64,000 nt of DNA from Atherinomorus stipes. Taxonomy: Eukaryota; Chordata; Actinopteri; Atheriniformes; Atherinidae. A program made the translations under genes and the position numbers. Shown here piece by piece: positions 55,130-64,000 of this stretch. The notes under the pieces were generated by a model. The model was not told the DNA's origin. It did not search any database and saw only the letters and a list, made by a program, of their open reading frames with translations. Each line of letters opens with the position of its first letter. Within the stretch, counting starts at the first letter, position 1. The stretch is from NCBI GenBank assembly GCA_023101725.1, contig JALJCO010010184.1, positions 62,001 to 126,000 on the forward strand, in the 5' to 3' direction.

Positions 55130-56940
55130 AATGCATTAAATTTGTCTGGGATTCAGTTGATCTGAGTCCTTTTAGATTTTATTACCATGCAAACGCTGTT
55201 AAGTATAACAATATTAACGCTTGGCAGCATAGATATGGTCAAATTTTAATGAGGTGTATCAAATATCAGGACAAAACATGAGCCATGGACAGCCATATCC
55301 GTATCAGCTTTGAAACATTTGAACTCCACATTGCCAAACTTCAACCCACTTAAAAAATGACTGGCGGTTTCAGTGAAGGCAACACACTATAGGAGGAAGT
55401 ACACAGCTCACAAATATGCTTTCTTCCTCTGACACGACACTGGAGGTGTGAGGAAAGCTTTTAATTCACCAAATGGTGACAAATATCCAGCTCGCTTCCA
55501 GCTGGACGGCATCTCCCTGCAGTTGACAGAGTTGCTATAGTGGCATTGTCAACAGCACGCTGAACTTTCTGGCGTCGAGCATCCTGCGGGCTTCCATTAA
55601 CGTGGAATCGCCTCGATGTGACCGCGGGGGGACCTGCATGAGCTTGTAACGTGAGTCAGTGTGAAGGCTTATCTGAGCGCTGTGATGGAAACTGTGCAGA
55701 TCGAGATAAGCTGGCGGCGCAAAACCTTCCACAAGTGACGGTCTTTTTATAGTCTATTAATGTATGGCCGTCCAAAGGCATGTCCAAAACAAAGTCCAAT
55801 CAAACGTATGTAAGGGACGTCAAAGAGGCTCAGAGATCAGGGGAGAACAACAACTGTGGCTTTGTTTTTTTTTTCTTTTGGCTTAGTGTTCTGGTTCCCT
55901 GCCAAATCTTTAGCTTGAAATAGCTAACACAGGGTTTTGTTAAAAGATGATGCATTTGTGGTTTCTCCCCACTGTTGGTTCACTCCTGCGAAACAAAGAA
56001 TGATTTACTTAAGGTTGTTTTTCTCTTTTCTGCCTGCATATTTTCTTACCTTATTCCTTGTGCTTGTACTTGACAGTCCGGCTTATGCAATCTGTGCAAC
56101 AAAAGAAGCTTGTCTTTGTTAATGTGTGCATGAGAATATGATTGTGTACATGGTCGACTGGGTCAAAAAATGAATAATCGTACTAACAAACATTTGAAAG
56201 CAGCACCAAGCAGTCCTCGAGGATTCTTAAAACAGTTCCAAACAAAGCCTTTAGTTTGTCAAGTTTACGCATTAACCAACCTCACACAAAGATCAACATC
56301 AACATTGCAACATTTGAAGAGAACATGAAAAACCAAAATTAATCTTAAACAAACTAGAACAAACAAAAAAGACGTCATTAATCACAAACATTTCAGCAGT
56401 GCCATTATAATAATATAATATATGGAGAAAAATAAACACCTCAAGCGACAACCTTGTCATTCGCTACAGTATGAAAGTAAGGTACGCTCGATAAGATGCT
56501 GACAAAAATGATCAGAGGACAAGCAGTCAGTTTCATTTATGTAAAATGTCAGTCTGATGAGTGTAAAATCAACAGTCTGGATAAAAATACAACTTTCCCA
56601 CACATGTTAGGACCCTTTCATTCCTACTGGGGCTCCAGTTACTCTGTAAAAACTGTATCTGACTCTTGGTATTAATCATGATTCAGACATCAGGCCTCAG
56701 AAACAACAGTTTTACAATCATCGCCTACGTAATCAGGCCCAATGCTATCATTTGTTATTAAGAAAAATAATTTAACATCCAATCACATGGCGGCACCTCA
56801 GTACATGTAGACATGGTGAAGACGACTTGCTGAGGTTCAAAATAAGCATCAGAATGAGGAACAGAGGGCATTTAAGTGACTTTGAATGGTGTTGTTGGAC
56901 TGAGTATATACTGGCATTTTCTCACACAACCATCTCTAAG
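55130..56940. other. no recognised feature
   Basis: 1.8 kb without recognised repeats or exons; relatively repeat-poor. Confidence 0.3.
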
Positions 56941-56948
56941 GTTTCCAG

Positions 56949-57173
56949 CAGGGGTGTCCAAAGTCGGTCCTGGAGGCCCGCTGTCCTGGAGGCCCGCTGT
57001 CCTGGAGGTTTTCTTTCCTTCCTGCTCCAACACACCTGACATAATAGATAAATCTAACAGCCAATGAAGTTCTGCACAGTGACTCGGTAGTTTGAGTCAG
57101 GTGTGTTGGAGCAGGGAAACATGGAAAACCTGCAGGATTGCGGCCCTCGAGGCCCTGGAGATGGACACCCCTG
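56949..57173. mobile_element. palindromic MITE, perfect 8-bp TSD
   Basis: Left CAGGGGTGTCCAAAGTCGG and right (reverse complement) CAGGGGTGTCCATCTCCAG. GTTTCCAG on both sides (56941-56948, 57174-57181). Internal mirrored GAGTCAGGTGTGTTGGAGC. A 17-bp unit (GGAGGCCCGCTGTCCT) is duplicated in tandem near 56971-57005. Related to 1818-2020. Confidence 0.9.
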
Positions 57174-57439
57174 GTTTCCAGAGAATGGTCTGAAGAAGAG
57201 AAAATATCCAGTGTGCAGCTGTTGTCTGGACTAGAATGTTCATTCATTCATTTAACATCGTTTGTTGTTCACGTCAGTTTTAATCAACGATATCCAGCCA
57301 AATCATTAATATTTTTTTACACGAACAAAGGGAACAGGAAGAAGATCAATTTTAAATAAACTGCCCCTTCTCAAGACAAAACAAAAATGAAAATATTCCG
57401 TCAATACAAAGAATTTCAATCCCAGTCCCAAATCCTGCT

Positions 57440-58605
57440 GAGTCACCAAACATCCACTCATAGTACACAAATATAATCTTAGCATATATTTCTGCCACTT
57501 GCTTCAAATATCTTGGATTTTTTCATAACCAGACAATATTTTGTTCTTATACATTGTTTTAAATTTCAGGATATTTGTACAGCAATTAAGGTTGATATTC
57601 AAAGACTTCCATAGTTTGACTCCATAGACAGACACTTTAGTTTTAAAGTAGTATGAGCAAATACAGCTTTGAAACAAAATTGCCGTCGGCCCTCATCTAC
57701 TGAAACATGAGTAAAGAAAGTTTGTATTGTTTCAGGCAAAATTCTTTGTTCAGCTTTCCATATAACCAGCAAAAGTTTTAAGTCAACTCCTTCAGTTTAA
57801 GCTGTCATGACTTCACAAACAGACGGCGGGAGTGCTCTCCAATTCCTTTCTTATTGATAATTCATATTGCTCTTTTTTGTAACAGAAACAATGGTTTCTG
57901 TTACAAAGGTTACAGGGATAAGTATTCCCCCAGACTTCTGTGCAGTGTCCAAATTATGGAAGAATAAGCAAACAATACAACATTTATAATAAAATGTGAT
58001 CAAACAAGTCTTTTACTTTGTATAAAATACCAATACTGTTGCTAACTTTACTCTTGATGTAATTTATATGGGCCTTCCAATGTAACTTTTCATCTAAAAC
58101 AAAACTTAACCTCTTTGACCGTTCCTATATCAACTCCATCAATAGATAATCTGAAATCGTCATCCCTTGTTCGATTACCAAAAATCATAATTTTTTTTTT
58201 TTCCCAATTAAAGGATAACTTATTATCAATCAACCAATTCCTCACTTTAACCATTTCCTCTTCTATGTTTCCCATAATATCTAGTAAATTTCTCCCAGAA
58301 TGGAAAACAGTAGAATCGTCTGCAAACAACAGAAATTGTAACAATTTGGAATCTTCACAAATATAACTTATAAATAAAATAAAAAGCAATGGACCTAGAA
58401 CGGGCCCTTGTGGAACTCCACATTTGACTTTTTTTATATTTAGAGTTTTGCCCATTGAAATGTACAAACTGCCGTCTGTTTTTAAATAGCTTGTGAGCCA
58501 ATGATGTGCTGGACCCCTGATTCCATAGTTAAATCATTCAGATAATATCAGTTCATGATTCATGGTATCAAAAGATTTTTGCCAGTCGATAAACACACCT
58601 ACTCT
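57440..58605 (-). pseudogene. L2-like LINE ORF2 3' fragment (reverse transcriptase)
   Basis: Minus-strand blocks in order: VFIDWQKSFDTMNHEL (about 58590), GIRGPAHHWLTSYL, CGVPQGPVLGPLLFIL (58400s), LLFADDSTVFH (the FADD catalytic box, about 58310), NKLSFNW..KKKIMIFG, then thumb/C-terminal remnants with stops down to about 57480. The frame 58090-58467 is open, but stops occur on both sides and one lies inside ELILSE*FNYG. Truncated at 58605, beside the hAT insertion. Confidence 0.8.
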
Positions 58606-58613
58606 CTGGTTGA

Positions 58614-59649
58614 TAGGGATGTAATGATATTGTCGATATCACGATATCGCCGGAGGCAAACTGTCGCGATATCGTCGTGGTCTTGTCACGGTATTAAACA
58701 GCGTATCTCTTGAGACAAAAACAATAGTTTTCAGTCCGCTCAATGCGTAGCGTAACGTACTAAACTACATAGACCATGATCCTTTGCTGCCAGTGCGCTC
58801 TTTTGAGCCAATGGGAGCACACATAGCCCCCACACACAGGAAAAACAAATACAGCATGGATATACGACGAGGAAGGAAACAGCTGTTATACTCCACAAGA
58901 AGCGAGAACTTTGTCTCTGTTCTGGAGGCCGCAGGGACAAGAAGAAAGTTTGTTTTGGTCCGGTTATTCCTCTGGGAGAAGTTTCAGTTGTGAAGCCGCG
59001 GAGATAGCTGTTTTGACTTGTTGAGTTTATATTTAATAACGAACTTGGTCCGAACTTGGCTGTGCATGCGGTGATGTCTGTATATTAAATGCCTCGCGTG
59101 TTGTAGGCACATTTTCCTACTTTTTCACCACCTTGATCAGCTGTTCATTAAAACTCTCCGTTTAACCTGCAGCAGCGGATGCAGAAGAGCATCTGATCAG
59201 CTGAGTGTCGACATCACCATGCTCCAATCATGTCCGCAAGGAGCCTGTAGAAGTTCAGACATCTGACTGACCACTGACAGACAGGTGGACTTATTTATTT
59301 TAAATTTATTGACTACTAAAGACGAGGCAGTTTCTTTGTGCCTGGGTCTTTTTATAGGCTGTTTTATTAACTGGTTGAGTTTATTTAATCTAGTACCTGA
59401 GCTGTCTTCTCAATAAATATATGTTGGATTTTTACTTGAATTTCAGCTTCAGCAAAGATTTTTCAAGCAGGTCAAAATGTCTCAACCTTGAATTTGACTA
59501 TAAGTATTGTAACAATGACTCGTCAAAGCATTTTATACCTTCATTATTGTTATCGTGAGCCTCCCCACAATATCGAGATAAATATTGTACCGTGAGGTTC
59601 ATATTGAGATAATATCGTACCGTGAGATGTGGATATCGTTACATCCCTA
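58614..59649. mobile_element. hAT-type non-autonomous element with perfect 8-bp TSD
   Basis: Left TAGGGATGTAATGATATTG and right (reverse complement) TAGGGATGTAACGATATCC. CTGGTTGA on both sides (58606-58613, 59650-59657). The subterminal regions are rich in the repeated ATATCG/CGATAT motif typical of transposase-binding subterminal repeats. No transposase domain recognised in 1,036 bp. Confidence 0.92.
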
Positions 59650-59746
59650 CTGGTTGATGTCAGAGGTCAGAAGAGAATGGGCAGACTGGTTGGAAATGAA
59701 GAACAGGAAGACAACAGGAAGTCAGACCAGCAGTGGTTCCAACCAA

Positions 59747-59887
59747 CACTCTAAGAACTCGGTTGAATTCGACCAATCTGGTTGGTTGTTATGTGTCCGA
59801 CCCATCTTTTGGTTAAAACAACCAAAAGATGGTCGGACACAACCAACAATCAGATTGGTCAAATTCATCCAATATGTTTTTAGGGTG
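59747..59887. mobile_element. palindromic MITE (CACYCTAAGAA family), short copy
   Basis: Left CACTCTAAGAACTCGGTTG and right (reverse complement) CACCCTAAAAACATATTGG. Mirrored TGTGTCCGACCCATCTTTTG around the centre. Confidence 0.85.
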
Positions 59888-59957
59888 AAGGTATGCAGAA
59901 TAGCATCCCAGATATAGATTTCTGGTATAGAGTTGATAAATGAGTCGTGACAGTTGA

Positions 59958-60050
59958 CGGTCCTGTCACTATGCCTCCAAGTGATCATGTGCCCTTGCTA
60001 CTTGGCCAAGGGGATATCACTTTGGCTGATGGTTAGCGCGCATGAGTCAC
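59958..60050 (+). repeat. truncated tRNA-like SINE head (third copy)
   Basis: TGTCACTATGCCTCCAAG, GATCATGTGCCC, CTACTTGGCCAAGGGGATAT and an A-box-like TGGTTAGCGC match the units at 3262-3690. It breaks off at the next SINE. Confidence 0.65.
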
Positions 60051-60055
60051 TGGAA

Positions 60056-60387
60056 GTATAGGGGGCGGCAGGGGCTCAGGTGGTAGAGTAGGTTAGCCAA
60101 TGATCTAAGGATTGGCGGTTCGAATCCCAATCCCCCAGCCATATGTCGTGTCCTTAACTTAACCCTCTTTGCCTCCAGTGAGTGCCTCGCTGGTGTACGA
60201 ATGTATGTGAATGTTCTGGTGGTGGTCGAAGGGGCCGTAGGCACAAAATGGCTGCCACAGGTCAGTCTGCCCCAGGACAGCTGTGGCTACATACATAGCT
60301 TACCATCAGCAAGGTTGAATGAGGAGTGAAAGAATAATGGACCTACTGTGAGCACATTGAGTGCCCTGCAAGAAAAAGTGCAATAAA

Positions 60388-60420
<33 letters not shown>
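60056..60420 (+). repeat. tRNA-derived SINE with (ATT)n tail
   Basis: An A-box-like CTCAGGTGGTAGAGTAGG (60076-60093) and a perfect B box GGTTCGAATCC (60118-60128) at tRNA spacing, then a tRNA-unrelated body and a 3' ATT trinucleotide tail (60389-60420). Typical structure of a Pol III-transcribed fish SINE. Not a functional tRNA: no folded acceptor stem is seen. Confidence 0.85.
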
Positions 60421-60851
60421 AGTCAACAAGAAGTCAGATCAGCACTGGTTCCAACCAAGATAAGCAGAATAGCATCTCTGAACACACAACACATCCAGCT
60501 GTGAAGCAGATGATCTTTGTGATGTTGAGCAACATCTCAGAGTGTGGATCTAAAGTGAAAAATGTTTTTACTGTCTCTGTAATCCAGTAACCTTTAGTTC
60601 TCTCACTGCTGTTTTAAATGCATATTAAATGTGCGAGGGGAAATTGTTTAACTCTGAATGCAAGTCATTTGAAAGAATCAAGTATTCATTCATTTCTATA
60701 CTAGTTCAGGGTCCTGGGGGTTGCTGGAGCCTTTCCAGCTGTTATCAGGTGAGAGGCAGGTACCTGGACAAGTGGCCAGTCTGTGGCAGGGTCAACACAG
60801 AGAGATAGACAACCATTCACACTCACATTCACTCCTAGGGACAGTTTAGAG

Positions 60852-61521
60852 CGGGGTTCCCCAATCCAGTCCTACGAGGGCCACAATCCTGCAGGTTTTC
60901 AGTGTTTCCCTGCTCAAACAACACCTGTTTCAAATAATGAGTCATTGCCATGAACATCATGGGCTGTTGGATCCACCTAATTTGAGTCAGGCGTGTTGAT
61001 CACAGGGTTCCTACACATTTTTACAAGTCACCTTTAAGACTTTTAAGACTTTTTTAAGACAATTTGGAACAGTATTTAATGCCCTTTTCATGGCCACACT
61101 GACAAAAACGCAGATCCCTCTACATTCACAAAGATAGAATGAACAATTTTTGATCATCATTACCTACATCTATCTAGGCTGACAGGTGAGAGCTGTGCAA
61201 AGATCCGCCTTAATCTCTTCCTGGTTGGCTAATGTAAAGGTTCTGACAAGATTTATTGGTTCAGGAAAAACATGTGGATCTGTTTTTTTGTTTTCTGTTT
61301 GTTTGCTTGTTTTTTCGCTATCATTTTTCTAAGTGATGGAAATCTGTCGGAGCGTTAGATAATTTAAGACCTACCATATGAAATTTAAGACCATAACTGT
61401 CAAGTTTAAGGACTTTTTAAGGTATTAAATGCAGATTTGTAAATTTAAATGTTGGAACTCTGGAGCAGAGACACATTGAAAACCTGCAGGATACCGGTCC
61501 TCCTAGGACCGGGGAACCCTG
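60852..61521. mobile_element. palindromic MITE (CAGGGTTCCCC family), interrupted
   Basis: Left CGGGGTTCCCCAATCCAG and right (reverse complement) CAGGGTTCCCCGGTCCTAG. Inner GAAAACCTGCAGGAT on the right mirrors ATCCTGCAGGTTTTC on the left. Split by the element at 61003-61462. Confidence 0.85.
61003..61462. mobile_element. hAT-like MITE nested in the 60852-61521 palindrome
   Basis: Left CAGGGTTCCTACACATTTTT and right (reverse complement) CAGAGTTCCAACATTTAAAT. Both ends continue with CTTTAAGACTTTTAAGAC-type repeats. The target duplication is no longer clear. Confidence 0.75.
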
Positions 61522-62869
61522 ACTCAGAGTGATTAATTAATGTAACATGCATGTCTTTGGATGGTGGGAGAAAGCCAGAGTACCCGGAGAGAACGCATAC
61601 ACGGGAACATGTATTTTTCCCAGCCAAGGCTCCAACTAGCGACCTTCTAACTGTGAGTCCACAATGCAAACCACCACACAACCGTGTAGCCTTCAACTTG
61701 CTTGGGATGAGTCAAAGACTCAGATGCAAACACGGATAGAAAACATGCAGAACATCACTAACAATGTAAAACAGTAATTGTGATGGTTTCACTGCATGAT
61801 GTATCTCAGTTCCCCTCACTCTGACTTGAGTATCCTGGCTGTAGACTCTGCTTCTGACTAAGACTGCTGATGTTTTAGCATGAAAATGTACATCTTGGAT
61901 TAAGATCTTAATATGCCAAAATAGGCGCAATACTCAGATAAGATGTATATTTTCCTAGTTTTTTATTGCACCGCTGTAAAAACTTCCTTTATGGTTCAAG
62001 GTGGATTACCCATCGCTGTGCTCCGTGTTGGATGAACAGCAGAATACACAAAAATGCAGATCTAATATCTTCTGCCAACTGAGAGCTCAGGATAAACGGC
62101 ATGCCAGGAGATAATGTCCACACCATTTGCTTCTCATGGACTGTGCAGACTCAGCAAGCTGGCAGCCACTATAAAAAGTTAATACAACCATGTGTAAACA
62201 AAAGCACGCACTCACAGTTCTTGGGTTTTACTTATCAGCATGTTAGATATTCAACCAGGGGTGAACTTGCTGGGATGTCCAATACTTGCAAGACTGGCAG
62301 CTGCTTCCACCGGTGAATAACTAAAATAATGGAGTCCAGTTATGGGTTAAAACATGAGCATACAAACGTTGAGTTGGGGATGATTGCTGATCTAGATTAA
62401 GTCAAGTGTTTGTTCAGCTTTAAAAGGGATAGAAAACCCTTGATCCCTGTGGGGCTGGGCAGTTCAGCCAACACTATATCCAGCATGGCAGTAATATTCC
62501 CGGTAATGACTGATCTCCAGTTTGGCCTCAGTATCGTATTTGATGCACTCAGCGTGCGAGTATGTGTGCAATGAAGTACTTTTAAGATATGTTCATTGTA
62601 TTTATATCATTGCAATAAGTATAAGTGACAGGACAGGAAACATGAAGGTAATATGTCACTTGTACTTTGTCTCTTGAGATGTCTCTTGTCAGAATCATAA
62701 ATAAGGAAGATAAAGTTGGTGATAGTGGACAAAACTCCTGCAAGCCCAAAATCTTCTCATCAAGATAAAGCTGAATTGGGATTTTTAACTAGCAGCAGTA
62801 ATAATTTTGTTTTGGATGCTGGATGATAAAACTTAAATCTAAGGCTTGAAAATGTTCAGAAACTTTGTA
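61522..62869. other. no recognised feature
   Basis: Short open frames only; no repeat termini or exons supported. Confidence 0.3.
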
Positions 62870-63455
62870 AATAAGGAGGAAAAAGTGGATTTCTGTGGAT
62901 CTGGTTCACCATTGTAGCAAAGCGTCTAAATGCTCGGCAGACGAGATCACATGTTCTCTTTGTCTTTCTTTTTTTGTTTTAAATCAATAGCCAGCCCCTC
63001 TTGTGTTTATCCTGGTTTGTCCGCAGCTTGGTCACTCTTACCACAATGTAAACAGGGAATTTCTTCTTCTACGCTTGCATTGTTGGCAGAGTAGGTGGGG
63101 AACGTTGCGGCTTCTGTTGTGTCATGAACTTGCATGAGTGCGCTTTGCGGCAGCTAGACGTTCTATTGTTTAGGCTATGAAAATCTACTAAATAATGTTT
63201 AAAAATTATGGATGCTACCCACTCAGGACACTTGGATTACATTGGATGAGCAGTATGGAGGAATATTGACAAGTTTTTGTGGACTTTTATGGACCTTTAT
63301 GGTTCAGGCACCGGTGAACTCCATTATATGAAAATTGGAGGAAAACAACTCTGATCTCCGGCTGCATTTGAGATAAAAAAAAGTGCTCCAGAGTCTTGCT
63401 CAGCATGAGGGGAGTAGAAAATGAATGCACATTATTCTGTGGGTGTTGCATTCCT
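62870..63455. mobile_element. right half of the TTAA-flanked palindromic MITE family
   Basis: Collinear with the right arm of the 15438-16370 element: GTTTGTCCGCA, CAATGTAAACAG, GCTTTGCGGCAGCTA, ACCCACTCAGGACACTTGG, GCTCCAGAGTCTTGCTCAGC. The right end in reverse complement is AGGAATGCAACACCCACAG, followed by TTAA (63456-63459). The left arm is missing. Confidence 0.75.
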
Positions 63456-63459
63456 TTAA

Positions 63460-64000
63460 GCTTTCTCTTCTGAATAATCAGCTGGATTTCCATCAGTCAC
63501 AGCGGTGTCTCTGCTTGCAGCATTTCAGCCTTTATGTCAGGAAAACGTCTGCCAACTGGAATGACGGCACTTGTTTTGCTGTAGAGAGAGTGCTATTTCA
63601 CAGCGGCTACAATGTTTGGCTGACCTGCAAATCAGAAATTACAACCCGATTGTTGGTGCAAGGGTATTTAGCAAACTGCAGACATAAAAGTTTGCCTCTG
63701 GATGTGAGTTTTCCAGCTTTTTGATTAGAGAGTGGGTTTGAATTTTGATTTGGTCAAGGCTCTGGTTGTGACTGCAACGCTACAGAAAATCCCAAACAGG
63801 CCTGAGTGGACACAGAGGCTTTTGCAGAGTATGTAATTACATAGTAAATTATTCAGTGGGTCCAAACCAAAACATAAAGGCATTCATTTTCAAAACCAGC
63901 TTACAAGGAAACCTCTGCCAGCAGAGCCAAATAAAAAAAGAAAAGGAAGAAAGTAACCCTTGGCTGAATGCTGGGATAATGTACCTGGAGTGATGTGTTT
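63460..64000. other. no recognised feature
   Basis: Nothing supported to the window end. Confidence 0.3.

Noticed and set aside
60076..60128. A tRNA gene at the A/B boxes
   Set aside because: Boxes are present, but no acceptor-stem pairing or anticodon arm is convincing, and a SINE body with ATT tail follows.

Overview
The window is vertebrate nuclear DNA, almost certainly from a ray-finned (teleost) fish. It is intron-rich and dense in small palindromic DNA transposons, Tc1-like elements, tRNA-derived SINEs and decayed LINEs, with many simple repeats. Only one host protein-coding gene is recognisable: insulin-like growth factor-binding protein 5 (igfbp5), on the minus strand, in four coding exons. 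Exon 1 is 35273-35606, exon 2 is 24346-24561, exon 3 is 21547-21666 and exon 4 is 17863-17994. All splice sites are canonical, and the exon phases and the 120-nt exon 3 match the family. Exon 2 carries one extra base in an A8 run (minus strand). This breaks the frame, while everything after it reads perfectly one frame over.

Layout. 1-5.7 kb: a LINE 3' end, a 40-bp tandem array, nested hAT-like elements, SINE heads and a small THAP-encoding element. 6.0-10.65 kb: a TTAA-flanked, Kolobok-like DNA transposon, internally deleted. It has a THAP exon and two C-terminal exons on + and a first exon of a second protein on -. 12-16.4 kb: palindromic MITEs. 16.4-17.86 kb: probable igfbp5 3' UTR. 17.9-35.6 kb: igfbp5, with introns stuffed with transposons. 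Intron 3 holds a host repeat with three further insertions, intron 2 holds a 2.4-kb long-TIR element, and intron 1 (10.7 kb) holds several hAT-like elements plus two repeat-poor blocks. 35.6-37.7 kb: igfbp5 5' flank. 37.7-64 kb: apparently gene-free DNA. It contains a dead Tc1 element, hAT MITEs, LINE fragments of several clades, a 33-bp minisatellite, an empty-site copy of the intron-3 repeat, a Tc1-like element with about 250-bp TIRs, a 1.04-kb hAT element with a perfect 8-bp target duplication, and a tRNA SINE. Two stretches (41.4-42.6 kb and 54.83-55.02 kb) look like poor-quality consensus or extreme low-complexity sequence.

How things work together. The igfbp5 product is a secreted IGF carrier with a 12-cysteine N-terminal IGF-binding domain, a basic linker and a C-terminal thyroglobulin type-1 domain. 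The rest is mobile-element biology. No transposase in the window appears intact. A recurrent theme is elements starting AGG next to a TTAA target site, which fits mobilisation by a THAP-type (Kolobok-like) transposase. The second theme is 8-bp target duplications typical of hAT elements. All family names are from recognition of motifs, not database searches.
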